Positions 1-8,315 of a stretch of 64,000 nt of DNA are shown here, piece after piece (within the stretch, counting starts at the first letter, position 1; every line of letters starts with the position of its first letter). This stretch comes from an uncultured Nocardioides sp. (GTDB taxonomy: Bacteria > Actinomycetota > Actinomycetes > Propionibacteriales > Nocardioidaceae): the NCBI RefSeq assembly GCF_947489365.1, contig NZ_CANLDB010000006.1:62001-126000 (forward strand), written 5' to 3'. Made by a program: the position numbers and the translations under genes. The notes under the pieces were generated by a model. It saw nothing but the letters and a program-made list of their open reading frames with translations, did no database searches and was not told the origin of the DNA.

Positions 1-2
1 GC

Positions 3-740
3 TCAGCCCGCGAGCTCGGTGCCCGAGCGGTCCTTCAGGTCGACCCCGGAGCGGCCGAGCTCGTCGGCGCCGACCACGAGCGCGGCGGCCACCCGCGCCG
101 CGCTCTCGTACGTCAGCCCGTCCGGCGGGTGCACGTTGGAGATGCAGTTGCGCTCGGAGTCCGCGCGGCCCGGCCGCGGGTGCATCGTGAGGTAGACCCC
201 GAGGCTGTCGGCCACCGACAGTCCCGGGCGCTCGCCGATCACCACGACGACGAACCGCGCGCCCAGCGCCTCGCCGACGTGGTCGCCCAGCGCGACCCGC
301 GCCTGCGTCGCGAGCACCGGCGGGGCGATCCGGCGGCCGTCGAGAGCCTTCGCGAGTGCCCCGAGCAGTGCGGCCCCGTGGTCGGCCACCGCCCGCGAGG
401 ACAGGCCGTCGGCGAGCACGAGTGCGACGTCCGCCCCCTGCTCGCAGCCCGCGAGCGGCTCGAGCGAGGCCGGCTGCCGGCCGAGGTCGGGGCGGCGCAG
501 GTAGTCGCCGCGGGTCTCGGCGCGACTGGTCAGCACGACCGGCTCGCCCAGGCCGAGCTCGGCGACCTGGGCGGAGACGGCCTCGACGTCCAGCGGCTCG
601 TGGACGGCGTCGCGGGCCGCGGCGTGCGCGGTCGCGAACTCCAGCACCCGTCGGGTGGGCAGGGAGTTGCCGGCCCGGCCGAGCCCGATGCGGGCCTGCG
701 TCGTACGACGCAGCGCGGCCCAGGGGTCCGGCGTGCTCAC
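3..740 (-). CDS. eutC: Ethanolamine ammonia-lyase small subunit EutC
   Basis: This is the small subunit of the adenosylcobalamin-dependent lyase that splits ethanolamine into acetaldehyde and ammonia. The 245-residue protein begins with a GTG codon whose first bases overlap the eutB stop (GTGA overlap), which fixes the start and implies translational coupling. Family signatures include the early segment RIGLGRAGNSLPT and the C-terminal SERNCISNVHPPDGL. It is somewhat shorter at the N-terminus than enterobacterial EutC. The gene is complete: its TGA lies three bases inside the window edge. No microcompartment shell genes are visible on this side. Confidence 0.95.
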   Translation of the reverse strand: MSTPDPWAALRRTTQARIGLGRAGNSLPTRRVLEFATAHAAARDAVHEPLDVEAVSAQVAELGLGEPVVLTSRAETRGDYLRRPDLGRQPASLEPLAGCEQGADVALVLADGLSSRAVADHGAALLGALAKALDGRRIAPPVLATQARVALGDHVGEALGARFVVVVIGERPGLSVADSLGVYLTMHPRPGRADSERNCISNVHPPDGLTYESAARVAAALVVGADELGRSGVDLKDRSGTELAG

Positions 741-2155
741 GGCCGGCCCCCCGACGCGATCCCCAGCAGCGGGGACGCCTCCAGGTCGACGGCGAGCACC
801 CGGCCGTCCGCGTCGGCCATCCCGAGCCCCGCGAGCCACGCCTCGAACTCCGGCGCCGGCCGCAGGCCGAGCACCTGGCGGACGTACAGCGCGTCGTGGA
901 ACGACAGCGACTGGTAGCCGAGCATCACGTCGTCCGCGCCCGGCACCGCGATCACGAACGCCGCGCCGGCGACGCCGAGCAGCGTCAGCAGGACGTCCAT
1001 GTCGTCGGAGTCGGCCTCGGCGTGGTTGGTGTAGCAGACGTCGACGCCCATCGGCAGGCCCAGCAGCTTGCCGCAGAAGTGGTCCTCGAGCCCGGCGCGG
1101 ATGATCTGCTTGCCGTCGTAGAGGTACTCCGGGCCGATGAAGCCGACGACGGTGTTGATGAGCAGCGGCTCGAGCACGCGGGCGAGGCCGTAGGCGCGGG
1201 TCTCGAGGGTCTGCTGGTCGACGGGCTTCCCGCCGGTGCCGAGGTGCGCGTCCGCGGACAGCGCCGAGCCCTGGCCGGTCTCGAGGTAGAACACGTTGTC
1301 GCCGACGGTCCCCCGCTGCAGCGAGCGGCCGGCCTCGTTCGCCTCGAGCAGCATCGGCACGGTGACGCCGAACCCGCGGTTGGCGGCCTGGGTGCCGGCG
1401 ATCGACTGGAAGACCAGGTCGACCGGCGCCCCCTGCTCGATCAGGTCGACGGTCGTCGTCACGTGGGACAGCACGCACGACTGCATGGGGATCTCGTAGC
1501 GCTGCCGCATGTCGTCGAGCAGGTGCAGGAGGTCCGCGGTGGTGCGCGGCGAGTCGGTGGCCGGGTTGATCCCGATCACCGCGTCCCCGCAGCCCATGAG
1601 CAGCCCGTCCAGGGTCGCGGCGGCGATGCCGGCGGCGTCGTCGGTGGGGTGGTTGGGCTGCAGTCGCGTCGCGATGCGGCCGGGCAGGCCGATCGTCGTC
1701 CGGAACCCGGCCCGGACCTCGGCGGCGCCCGCGACGAGGACGAGGTCCTGGTTGCGCATGATCTTCGAGACCGCGGCGACCATCTCGGGGGTCAGGCCTG
1801 GCGCCAGCGCGGCGTACGTCGACGCGGCGCCGGGGGTGGTCGCGACCTCGAGGAGGTGGTCGCGGAGGTCGCCGACCGTGAGGTGCGCGACGGGCGCGAA
1901 CGCCTCGGCGTCGTGGCGCTCCAGGATCAGCCGCGTCACCTCGTCGTCCTCGGCGGGCACGACCTGCTCGTCGAGGAACGTCGTCAGCGGCAGGTCCGCC
2001 AGGACCCAGGCGGCGGCCGCCCGCTCGGCGTCGCTCTCCGCCGCGCAGCCGGCGAGCTGGTCGCCGGAGCGCAGCGGCGTCGCCCTCGCCATGACCTCGA
2101 CGAGCCCGTCGAAGGCGTACGTCGTCCCCGCCACGCTCTGCCGTCTGATCGGCAT
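737..2155 (-). CDS. eutB: Ethanolamine ammonia-lyase large subunit EutB
   Basis: Catalytic large subunit of ethanolamine ammonia-lyase, 472 residues, the usual family length. It forms the TIM-barrel active site and works with EutC and adenosylcobalamin in the cytoplasm. Conserved EutB segments can be read throughout, including GIAAATLDGLLMGCGDAVIG, GLPMGVDVCYTNHAEAD and the FIGPEYLYDGKQ region. The ATG is preceded by a GGGGAGGG ribosome site. It lies 40 bp after the permease stop and overlaps eutC by 4 bp, so permease-eutB-eutC form one operon that imports ethanolamine and deaminates it as a nitrogen or carbon source. Confidence 0.97.
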   Translation of the reverse strand: MPIRRQSVAGTTYAFDGLVEVMARATPLRSGDQLAGCAAESDAERAAAAWVLADLPLTTFLDEQVVPAEDDEVTRLILERHDAEAFAPVAHLTVGDLRDHLLEVATTPGAASTYAALAPGLTPEMVAAVSKIMRNQDLVLVAGAAEVRAGFRTTIGLPGRIATRLQPNHPTDDAAGIAAATLDGLLMGCGDAVIGINPATDSPRTTADLLHLLDDMRQRYEIPMQSCVLSHVTTTVDLIEQGAPVDLVFQSIAGTQAANRGFGVTVPMLLEANEAGRSLQRGTVGDNVFYLETGQGSALSADAHLGTGGKPVDQQTLETRAYGLARVLEPLLINTVVGFIGPEYLYDGKQIIRAGLEDHFCGKLLGLPMGVDVCYTNHAEADSDDMDVLLTLLGVAGAAFVIAVPGADDVMLGYQSLSFHDALYVRQVLGLRPAPEFEAWLAGLGMADADGRVLAVDLEASPLLGIASGGRP

Positions 2156-2195
2156 GCTGACCCTCCCCGTCCCTGGCCCTGCTCCCGGCCGGGTC

Positions 2196-3644
2196 TCACC
2201 CCAGCTCGGACTCGGCCGCCGCGAGCGCGGCGAACTCCTCGTCGGGCGAGTTCGCCACCAGGCGGTGACGGCTGTAGAGCCCGAAGTAGAGCAGGAAGGC
2301 GGCGAACGTGGCCAGGCACCAGAGGGCGGCGACCGGGTCGACGAGGAAGGTCCCGACCACCGCGAGCACCGCGACGACGAGCGCGAAGCCGGTCGTGACG
2401 ACGCCCCCGGGGGTGCGGTAGGGCCGCGGCATGTCGGGCTCGCGGAGGCGCAGCACGATGTGGCTGACCATCATCAGCACGTAGCTCAGCGCGGCGCCGA
2501 AGACGGCCATGTTGAGCAGCAGCGCCCCCTGGCCGGTCAGGGAGAGCAGGAAGCCGATGACGCCGGGCACGACCAGCGCCAGCACGGGCGCGCGGCGGCG
2601 GTTGGTCACCGACAGCGAGGTCGGCAGGTAGCCCGCCCGGGACAGCGCGAAGAGCTGGCGCGAGTAGGCGTAGATGATCGAGAAGAAGCTGGCGACCAGC
2701 CCGGCGAGGCCGATGTAGTTGACGACCGTCGCCGCGGTGCCGCCGCCGAGGGCCTCGACCAGCGGGTTGCCGGACGCCGACATCGCCTCGGCGCCGCCCG
2801 CGCCGGTCGCGAGCACGAGGGTCAGGGCGCAGGTGGCGAGCAGCACCACCATCGCGGCGATGATGCCGCGCGGGACGTTCTTCTCCGGCGACGCGGTCTC
2901 CTCCGCGGCGAGCGGGACGCCCTCGATCGCGAGGAAGAACCAGATCGCGAACGGGATGGCCGCCCAGACGCCGAGGTAGCCGAGCGGCAGGAACTCCGAC
3001 GCACCGGCGGCGCCGGTGGGGGCGATGTCGAAGAGGTTGGCGGCGTCGAACTCCGCGAGGGCGGCGACGCCGAAGACGACCAGACCGAGCAGCGCCACCG
3101 AGGTGACGACGAACATCACCTTGAGCGCCTCGCCGACCCCGGCGAGGTGGACGCCGATGAACAGCAGGTACGCCGCGGCGTACACCCACCAGCCGTCGGT
3201 GATGCCGAAGAGCCCGAGCGACTCGACGTACGCGCCGATGAAGGTCGCGATGGCGGCGGGGGCGATCGCGTACTCGATGAGGATCGCGGTGCCCGTCGCG
3301 AACCCGCCCCACGGCCCGAGCGCGCGACGCGCGAACGTGTAGCCGCCGCCCGCGGCGGGCAGCGCGGACGACAGCTCCGCCATGCCGAGGACCAGCGCCA
3401 GGTACATCCCCGCGACGATCACCACCGCGATGAGCAGGCCGCCGAAGCCGCCCTCGGCGAGACCGAAGTTCCAGCCGGAGTAGTCACCGGAGATGACGTA
3501 GCTGACGCCGAGGCCCGCGAGCAGGATCCACCCCGCGGTGCCGGACTTGAGCTTCCGCTTCTCGAGGTAGTCGTCACCGGCGACGGTTCCGCCGGCGCCG
3601 GTCGGTGTCGGGGCCGACACGGGCTTCGGCTGCTGGTCGACCAT
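2196..3644 (-). CDS. eat: Ethanolamine permease, APC superfamily
   Basis: Inner-membrane amino acid/polyamine/organocation (APC) transporter of about 482 residues with roughly 12 hydrophobic segments. After a polar N-terminus the first helix contains the family-like GVSYVISGDYSGWNFGLAEG, and EIAxxPE-type residues of APC carriers appear in the middle (AAEETASPEKNVPRG). Location directly upstream of eutBC assigns ethanolamine as substrate. The start is set at the ATG preceded by AGGAGG with 6 bp spacing (MVDQQPK); the open frame continues 24 codons upstream but without a ribosome site. A weak TAGCGT -10 box lies on the minus strand near 3693-3688. Confidence 0.93.
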   Translation of the reverse strand: MVDQQPKPVSAPTPTGAGGTVAGDDYLEKRKLKSGTAGWILLAGLGVSYVISGDYSGWNFGLAEGGFGGLLIAVVIVAGMYLALVLGMAELSSALPAAGGGYTFARRALGPWGGFATGTAILIEYAIAPAAIATFIGAYVESLGLFGITDGWWVYAAAYLLFIGVHLAGVGEALKVMFVVTSVALLGLVVFGVAALAEFDAANLFDIAPTGAAGASEFLPLGYLGVWAAIPFAIWFFLAIEGVPLAAEETASPEKNVPRGIIAAMVVLLATCALTLVLATGAGGAEAMSASGNPLVEALGGGTAATVVNYIGLAGLVASFFSIIYAYSRQLFALSRAGYLPTSLSVTNRRRAPVLALVVPGVIGFLLSLTGQGALLLNMAVFGAALSYVLMMVSHIVLRLREPDMPRPYRTPGGVVTTGFALVVAVLAVVGTFLVDPVAALWCLATFAAFLLYFGLYSRHRLVANSPDEEFAALAAAESELG

Positions 3645-3755
3645 GGTGTGCCTCCTGGGCTCGACCCGAGAGTGGGGGTGGTGCCTGACGCTAGACCTCT
3701 CGTGTTGCGCGCGCATTGCGTCGCGCGGTCGATCTCGGTGCGGGTGCGGCGGACC

Positions 3756-4793
3756 TCAGCCCAGCGGGTCCGCGGACCCGAGGCGCCAGACGGCGACGCC
3801 GTGCATCCCGAGCTCGGTGGCGAGGGCGACGCGAGCGTCGTACGAGCGGCGGTCGGACCACCAGATCTCCGTGCCGTTGCTGAGCTTCGCCGTCCACTCC
3901 TGGGCGTTGCCGTTCCACCGCGCGCGGGCGCCGTCCTTCGCCACCATGCGGCGGGCCTGCGCCACCGAGACGCTGCGGCCCGTGCCCTTCCTCGGCCAGG
4001 TGTAGCCGTAGCCCGCGATGCCGAGGTCCAGCTTCTGGATCGGCACGTAGCGCGAGGCCACGTCGACGGCGGTCCGCTGCCAGCGGACGGGGCCGATGGG
4101 GCCGGGGTCGGACCACGTCGGGCCGGAGTAGTCGTAGGTCATGAGGACGACGACGTCGACGAACCGGCCGAGGGCGGCGAGGTCGTACCCGTTGTCGGTG
4201 TAGCCCTTCGGTGAGCTCGACGCGGAGACGTCGATGGACAGCCTCCCGGCGCTACCGAGCGCGTCGTTCAGCGCGCTGGCCAGCGCGACGAGCCCCGCGG
4301 CGTCGTCCTTCCTCACCAGCTCGAGATCGATGTTGACGCCGCCCCAGCCACTCTCGGACGCGAGCCCGGCGACCTGCTGGGCGACCGCGGTGATCTTGTC
4401 GGGGTCCGACAGCAGGCGGTGGGCGGCCCGCGGGTCGAAGCCCTCGAGGTCGTTGCTGTAGTTGCTGAGCAGGAGCTCGGTGTCGAGGCCGAGGCCGGCG
4501 GCGCGCGAGCGCACCCGCTCCATGTCCGCGGCCGGCGGGTCGACGGCCGCGCCCGAGGGTCGCAGCCCGACCGCCGCGACGGTGACGGTGTCGAGCGCGT
4601 CGGCGTCGCGCGCGAGAACGGCTCCGGGGAGGCTCCCGACCGCGAAGCCGGTGACGACCGGCGGGGCTCCCCCTGCGCCGCTGCCGGCGGTGGTCGGGGC
4701 CGCGGCCGAGGCCGCCAGCACGGGTGAGGCGGCGAGGGCGACGGCAGCGGCGAGGGCGACCAGGCGGCGGCCGGAGGCGGGGAAGGTCAGCAC
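3756..4793 (-). CDS. Secreted GH18-like (YaaH-type) glycoside hydrolase family protein
   Basis: A 345-residue protein with a clear Sec signal peptide (basic start, hydrophobic core LVALAAAVALAAS, cleavage near ASAA) and one GH18 TIM barrel. The barrel strand carrying the catalytic motif reads WGGVNIDLE at about residues 149-157. The last Asp and the general-acid Glu of the GH18 DxxDxDxE motif are kept, while the first Asp is Gly and the second Asn, as in spore-germination YaaH-type members. VVVLMTYDYS and GVAVWRLGSADP near the end are further GH18 hallmarks. A role on peptidoglycan or chitin-like glycans outside the cell is likely, but the substrate is unknown. It is transcribed alone. Confidence 0.85.
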   Translation of the reverse strand: MLTFPASGRRLVALAAAVALAASPVLAASAAAPTTAGSGAGGAPPVVTGFAVGSLPGAVLARDADALDTVTVAAVGLRPSGAAVDPPAADMERVRSRAAGLGLDTELLLSNYSNDLEGFDPRAAHRLLSDPDKITAVAQQVAGLASESGWGGVNIDLELVRKDDAAGLVALASALNDALGSAGRLSIDVSASSSPKGYTDNGYDLAALGRFVDVVVLMTYDYSGPTWSDPGPIGPVRWQRTAVDVASRYVPIQKLDLGIAGYGYTWPRKGTGRSVSVAQARRMVAKDGARARWNGNAQEWTAKLSNGTEIWWSDRRSYDARVALATELGMHGVAVWRLGSADPLG

Positions 4794-4840
4794 CCGAGGA
4801 CGGTAAGCCCGGACCGGCCCGATCCCCGCTGTGGATCGCG

Positions 4841-4858
4841 GACCGGTCCAGACCGGTC
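4841..4858. repeat. Tandem palindrome GACCGGTC twice, 10-bp period
   Basis: The self-complementary octamer GACCGGTC occurs twice separated by CA, between the divergent GH18-like gene and the flavoprotein gene. The 10-bp period and the position, 40 bp before the flavoprotein start, are what a regulator site would look like, but no regulator sits beside it. Confidence 0.35.
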
Positions 4859-4899
4859 GCTCGCGGGACTAGCCGACCGGGCCCGGGTGTTCCACCGGC

Positions 4900-5961
4900 G
4901 TGCACACGTACGACGCCGTCGTGATCGGGGCCGGCCAGGCCGGGCTCTCGACGTCGTACCACCTGCGCCGGCTGGGTCTGGACCACGTCGTCCTCGACGC
5001 CGACGAGGCGCCCGGCGGCGCGTGGCAGCACCGGTGGGACTCCCTGACGATGCACGACGTCCACGGCGTCGCGGCCCTGCCGGGCACGGACCCGCCGGAG
5101 GGCCCGGGCCGCGCCAACGCCGTGGTGCCGTCGTACTTCGCGGACTACGAGCGGCGCTTCGCCCTGCCGGTCGTGCGGCCGGTCGCGGTCGACGCCGTCA
5201 CCTCGGTCGGCGACCTGCTCGAGACCCGGGCCGGGACGACGACCTGGCGCTCGGCCGCCCTGGTCAACGCCACCGGGACCTGGACGCGGCCGTTCGTGCC
5301 GTCGTACCCGGGGATCGCGGACTTCCGCGGCCGCCAGCTGCACACGAGCGACTACACCGGTCCCGGGGCGATGACCGGCCGCCGGGTGGTGGTCGTGGGC
5401 GGCGGGGCCTCGGCGGTCCAGCTGCTCGGCGAGATCGCCCCCGTGGCCGCCGCGACGCTGTGGGTGACCCGACGCCCGCCGGTCTGGCGCGGCGACGAGT
5501 TCGACGCCGAGGCCGGGCGGGCGGCGGTGGCGCTCGTCGAGGAGCGGGTACGGCGGGGGCTCCCCCCGGCCAGCGTCGTCAGCGTCACGGGCCTCGCCCT
5601 GCGCGAGCAGGAGCGGGAGGCCGAGCGGCTCGGCGCCTACCGGCGCCGTCCGGTGTTCGACCGCGTCACCCCGGACGGGGTCGCGTGGGACGGCACGGGC
5701 GCTCGCTGGGACGCCGACGTGATCCTCTGGGCGACCGGGTTCCGGCCCGCGGTGGCGCACCTGGCGCCGCTCGGGCTGCGCTCGCCGAAGGGCGGTATCC
5801 GCCTCGACGGCACGACTGCCGTCGCGGACCCCCGGGTGCAGCTCGTGGGCTACGGCCCCTCGGCCAGCACCATCGGTGCCAACCGCGCGGGCCGGCTCGC
5901 GGCGGTCTCCGTGCGGGACCACCTGCTCACAGGCGTGCGTGACGCCGTGCGTCCAGCCTGA
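4900..5961 (+). CDS. FMO-like flavoprotein monooxygenase / NAD(P)-binding oxidoreductase
   Basis: A 353-residue cytosolic flavoprotein starting at GTG. Two Rossmann folds are visible: the FAD site GAGQAGL at residues 10-16 and the NADPH site GGGASA at about 168. Between them lies the flavin-monooxygenase fingerprint FRGRQLHTSDY (FxGxxxHxxxY), and ATGFRP near residue 290 is the conserved ATG-containing motif. It is therefore a class B-type N- or S-oxygenating enzyme or relative; the substrate is not evident. Its 3' end overlaps the convergent nhaA by 35 bp. Confidence 0.85.
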   Translation: MHTYDAVVIGAGQAGLSTSYHLRRLGLDHVVLDADEAPGGAWQHRWDSLTMHDVHGVAALPGTDPPEGPGRANAVVPSYFADYERRFALPVVRPVAVDAVTSVGDLLETRAGTTTWRSAALVNATGTWTRPFVPSYPGIADFRGRQLHTSDYTGPGAMTGRRVVVVGGGASAVQLLGEIAPVAAATLWVTRRPPVWRGDEFDAEAGRAAVALVEERVRRGLPPASVVSVTGLALREQEREAERLGAYRRRPVFDRVTPDGVAWDGTGARWDADVILWATGFRPAVAHLAPLGLRSPKGGIRLDGTTAVADPRVQLVGYGPSASTIGANRAGRLAAVSVRDHLLTGVRDAVRPA

Positions 5962-7180
5962 GCACCAGGGCCGCGAGGGTGGCCGCCACGAGCGACGCCG
6001 CCAGCACGGCGAGCTTCGCCGCGTCGGTGACGGCCGGGTCGGCGAACGACAGGTCCGTGATGAGGAGCGAGACGGTGAACCCGATCGCGGCGAGCAGGGC
6101 GACGGGGAGCAGGTCGCGCACCGACAGCCCGTCGTCGAGGCGCAGGCCCGGCAGCCGGACGGCGACCGCGGCGCCGCCCAGGATGCCGAGCAGCTTGCCC
6201 CCGAGCAGGCCGGCGGCGATCGCCAGCGTCAGGGGGTCGGTCACGGCCGAGCGGACGTCGCTGACCACGACGCCGGCGGAGAAGAAGGCGAAGACCGGGA
6301 GCGCCAGGGCGCCCGACAGCGGCCGGTTGAGGCCCTCCAGCCGGTGCACGCGCGAGGTGGCCTCGCCGGCGCGGGGCGTGGCGGGGACCGCCAGGCCGAG
6401 GAGGACGCCCGCGATGGTCGCGTGCACGCCGGACTCGTGCATCAGGACCCAGGCCACCACCGAGAGGGGCAGCAGCAGGGCGGTGCGGGCCACCCGGGCG
6501 CGGGCCGCCCAGGCGAACAGACCGACGGTCGCGAGCGACAGCGCGAGCCATCCGAAGGCAAGATCCTCGGTGTAGAAGACCGCGATGATCGTCACCGCGA
6601 GCAGGTCGTCGACGACCGCGAGGGTGAGCAGGAAGAGCCGGAGGGCGCCCGGCAGCCCGCGGCCGAACACGGCGAGGACGGCGAGCGCGAAGGCGATGTC
6701 GGTGGCCGTCGGGATGGCCCACCCGGACAGCAGGTCGCGCTCGCCGACGGCGAGGACGACCGCGACGTACGCCAGGGCGGGCAGCGCCATGCCGCCGATC
6801 GCGGCGATCACCGGGACGGCCGCGGCCCGGGGGTCGCGGAGGGAGCCGACGCGCAGCTCGTGCTTGAGCTCGAGCCCGACGACGAAGAAGAAGATCGCCA
6901 GCGCGCCGTCCGCGGCCCAGGTCGAGAGGCTCAGGTCGAGGTTGAGCGCCGCCGGGCCGACGACCGTGCCGGCGAGCGCGACGTACGCCTCGCCCCAGGG
7001 GGAGTTGGCCCAGACCAGCGCGGCCACGGCGGCGCCGATCAGCAGCAGGCCCCCGGTGGTCTCCCGGGAGAGCGCCGCCAGCAGCGACGCACGTCGGCTC
7101 GAGCGGCCAGGGCGGCTGTCGTGCCGGTGGCGGGGGCTCTGGCGCTCGGGGGTGGAGCGGGCGTGGATGTCTGCAGTCAC
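5927..7180 (-). CDS. nhaA: Na+/H+ antiporter NhaA
   Basis: Membrane sodium/proton antiporter of about 417 residues, the full family length, with about 12 hydrophobic segments. Conserved segments include IFFFVVGLELKHEL, AIPTATDIAFAL, LFLLTLAVVDDLLA (the double Asp of the ion site) and AAIGFTVSLLI. I place the start at the GTG with GAGG just upstream rather than at an in-frame ATG at 7255. A strong -10 box at 7271-7266 would start the transcript after that ATG, and the intervening leader folds into a hairpin. The 3' end overlaps the convergent flavoprotein gene. Confidence 0.93.
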   Translation of the reverse strand: MTADIHARSTPERQSPRHRHDSRPGRSSRRASLLAALSRETTGGLLLIGAAVAALVWANSPWGEAYVALAGTVVGPAALNLDLSLSTWAADGALAIFFFVVGLELKHELRVGSLRDPRAAAVPVIAAIGGMALPALAYVAVVLAVGERDLLSGWAIPTATDIAFALAVLAVFGRGLPGALRLFLLTLAVVDDLLAVTIIAVFYTEDLAFGWLALSLATVGLFAWAARARVARTALLLPLSVVAWVLMHESGVHATIAGVLLGLAVPATPRAGEATSRVHRLEGLNRPLSGALALPVFAFFSAGVVVSDVRSAVTDPLTLAIAAGLLGGKLLGILGGAAVAVRLPGLRLDDGLSVRDLLPVALLAAIGFTVSLLITDLSFADPAVTDAAKLAVLAASLVAATLAALVLRLDARRHARL

Positions 7181-7190
7181 GAGGAACCTC

Positions 7191-7245
7191 GTCTGTCCGG
7201 AGAAGGCGGGGACGTGGGCGCGCTGCGCCACGTCGCCGACCAGAC
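7191..7245 (-). promoter_or_regulatory. Structured leader upstream of nhaA
   Basis: In the predicted 79-nt nhaA leader, GTCTG pairs with CAGAC across a strong inner hairpin (GACGTGG-GCGC against GCGCCACGTC with one bulged G). The structure ends 10 nt before the GTG and abuts the GAGG ribosome site, so folding could control translation. Cation-sensing RNAs are known in front of some nhaA genes, but I cannot match this sequence to one of those consensus structures by eye. Confidence 0.4.
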
Positions 7246-7265
7246 TTCCCGGCACTCCAGGTTGA

Positions 7266-7271
7266 ATTTTA
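7266..7271 (-). promoter_or_regulatory. -10 box TAAAAT of nhaA
   Basis: On the minus strand the sequence reads GTTAAAATTCAAC, one of the most AT-rich spots of the region. TAAAAT is a near-perfect -10 element; TTGTGA at 7297-7292 is a possible -35 at a rather long 20-bp spacing. Transcription would start near 7259. Confidence 0.55.
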
Positions 7272-7363
7272 ACGGACCGGGACCCTCCCTGTCACAACCC
7301 GGACGTCGCCCACCCGGACGTGGGCGATCTCGCGAAAGCCCTCGTGTGCACCCTGCAATCACC

Positions 7364-7369
7364 TAGGGT
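7364..7369 (+). promoter_or_regulatory. -10 box TAGGGT, leaderless start
   Basis: TAGGGT lies 7 bases before the ATG at 7377, the arrangement of actinobacterial leaderless transcripts. There is no Shine-Dalgarno sequence. Confidence 0.6.
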
Positions 7370-7376
7370 GCCGGGC

Positions 7377-7601
7377 ATGGCTCCCGCTCGCACCGAGGCC
7401 CAGCGCCACGACGTCACCGCGGACTGGTGGCTGGACCTGGTGCTGGCCGTCCTGCTGCTGGGCGCCAGCCTGAGCTGGTCGACGCACCTCCTCTCCAGGC
7501 CGTCGCCCCTCGACCTCGGGCTCTGCCTGGCGTTCCTGCTCGCCGGTGCGGTGTTCGCCTGCCAGGCCACGGTCTCGTTGACCGAGCGCGCCCGGCACTG
7601 A
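7377..7601 (+). CDS. Small two-helix membrane protein
   Basis: A 74-residue protein with two hydrophobic stretches: WWLDLVLAVLLLGASL at about residues 17-32 and LGLCLAFLLAGAVFACQATV at about 46-65. It starts at an ATG seven bases after a TAGGGT -10 box, so it is probably translated from a leaderless mRNA. I do not recognise a family. It stands between the divergent nhaA and the tautomerase gene. Confidence 0.6.
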   Translation: MAPARTEAQRHDVTADWWLDLVLAVLLLGASLSWSTHLLSRPSPLDLGLCLAFLLAGAVFACQATVSLTERARH

Positions 7602-7627
7602 CCCCTCGGGGGCCCGGGGTCCGGGGC

Positions 7628-7633
7628 TACCCT
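7628..7633 (+). promoter_or_regulatory. -10 box TACCCT before the tautomerase
   Basis: TACCCT lies 35 bases before the GTG of the tautomerase, with CAGGAG as the ribosome site closer in. Confidence 0.4.
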
Positions 7634-7668
7634 GCGGACGACCCGACCCGCTGCTGCCAGGAGACGCC

Positions 7669-8106
7669 GTGCCGACCTACCACTGCACCTCCGAGCGCGG
7701 CACGATCCCGCCGGAGGCGAGGGCCGCGGTCGCCGCGGCCATCACCGAGATCCACCACGAGGTCGCCCGCGCCCCGCGCTACTTCGTGCAGGTGGTCTTC
7801 ACCGACCTCGAGCCCGGCTCGATCTACCTCGCCGGCCACCCCGTCGAGGCCGGGCACGTGTGAATCCGCGCCGACATCCGCGCCGGGCGCTCCGACGACC
7901 AGAAGCAGGAGATGCTGCGCCGCCTCACCACCGAGGTCGGCGGGATCCTGGGCGTCGCACCGGAGAGCGTGTGGGTCTACCTCAGCGACATCCCGGGGCC
8001 CAGCGTCGCGGAGTACGGCCGCTCCCTCCCCGAGCCGGGGCAGGAGGACGCCTGGTTCGCCTCGCTGCCCGCCGAGCTCCAGGAGCGGCTGGCGCCGATC
8101 CGCTGA
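7669..8106 (+). pseudogene. Tautomerase-superfamily protein interrupted by an in-frame TGA at codon 65
   Basis: Reading one frame from the GTG at 7669 to the TGA at 8104-8106 gives a 145-codon protein with a single TGA at 7861-7863. The N-terminus MPTYHC exposes Pro after Met removal, the catalytic Pro1 of the 4-oxalocrotonate tautomerase superfamily. After the stop the same frame continues (IRADIRAGRSDDQKQEML, then VWVYLSDIPGPSVAEYGR, a second beta-alpha-beta unit). Both halves together match the length and layout of fused tautomerase proteins. A TGG to TGA change would explain it. A restart at the ATG at 7912 could yield the 64-residue second half. A sequencing error or stop read-through is not excluded. 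Confidence 0.75.
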
Positions 8107-8141
8107 GCGGCGCGCTCGCGTCGTCCCAGGGGCCTCACGCG

Positions 8142-8197
8142 CCTCAGGTTTCACGGGTTGGCTGGTGAAACTCCGACTGGGCCGACGAAGTTTCGTC
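8142..8197. repeat. Palindromic repeat unit, copy 1
   Basis: Imperfect 56-bp direct repeat of the unit at 8316-8371. It starts CCTCAGGTTTC and holds two hairpins in a row: GTTTCAC pairing with GTGAAAC, then GACGAAGTTTCGTC. It lies in the 345-bp gap between the convergent tautomerase and alcohol dehydrogenase genes and could serve as a bidirectional terminator. Confidence 0.75.
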
Positions 8198-8315
8198 CTC
8201 CCGAACGGGGTTTCGTACGCCCGGCGCTGCTCGGTGCCGCCCGGCCAGGGCGCCGGTCGCCCCGAGCCCGGCGCCGCACGGCGCGTCGTACCAACCGCCC
8301 CACACGCCCCACCGA

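Noticed and set aside
7861..7863. TGA as a selenocysteine codon in the tautomerase
   Set aside because: Homologous position looks like Trp or an aliphatic residue, not Cys; no selenocysteine insertion hairpin is evident and tautomerases are not selenoproteins.
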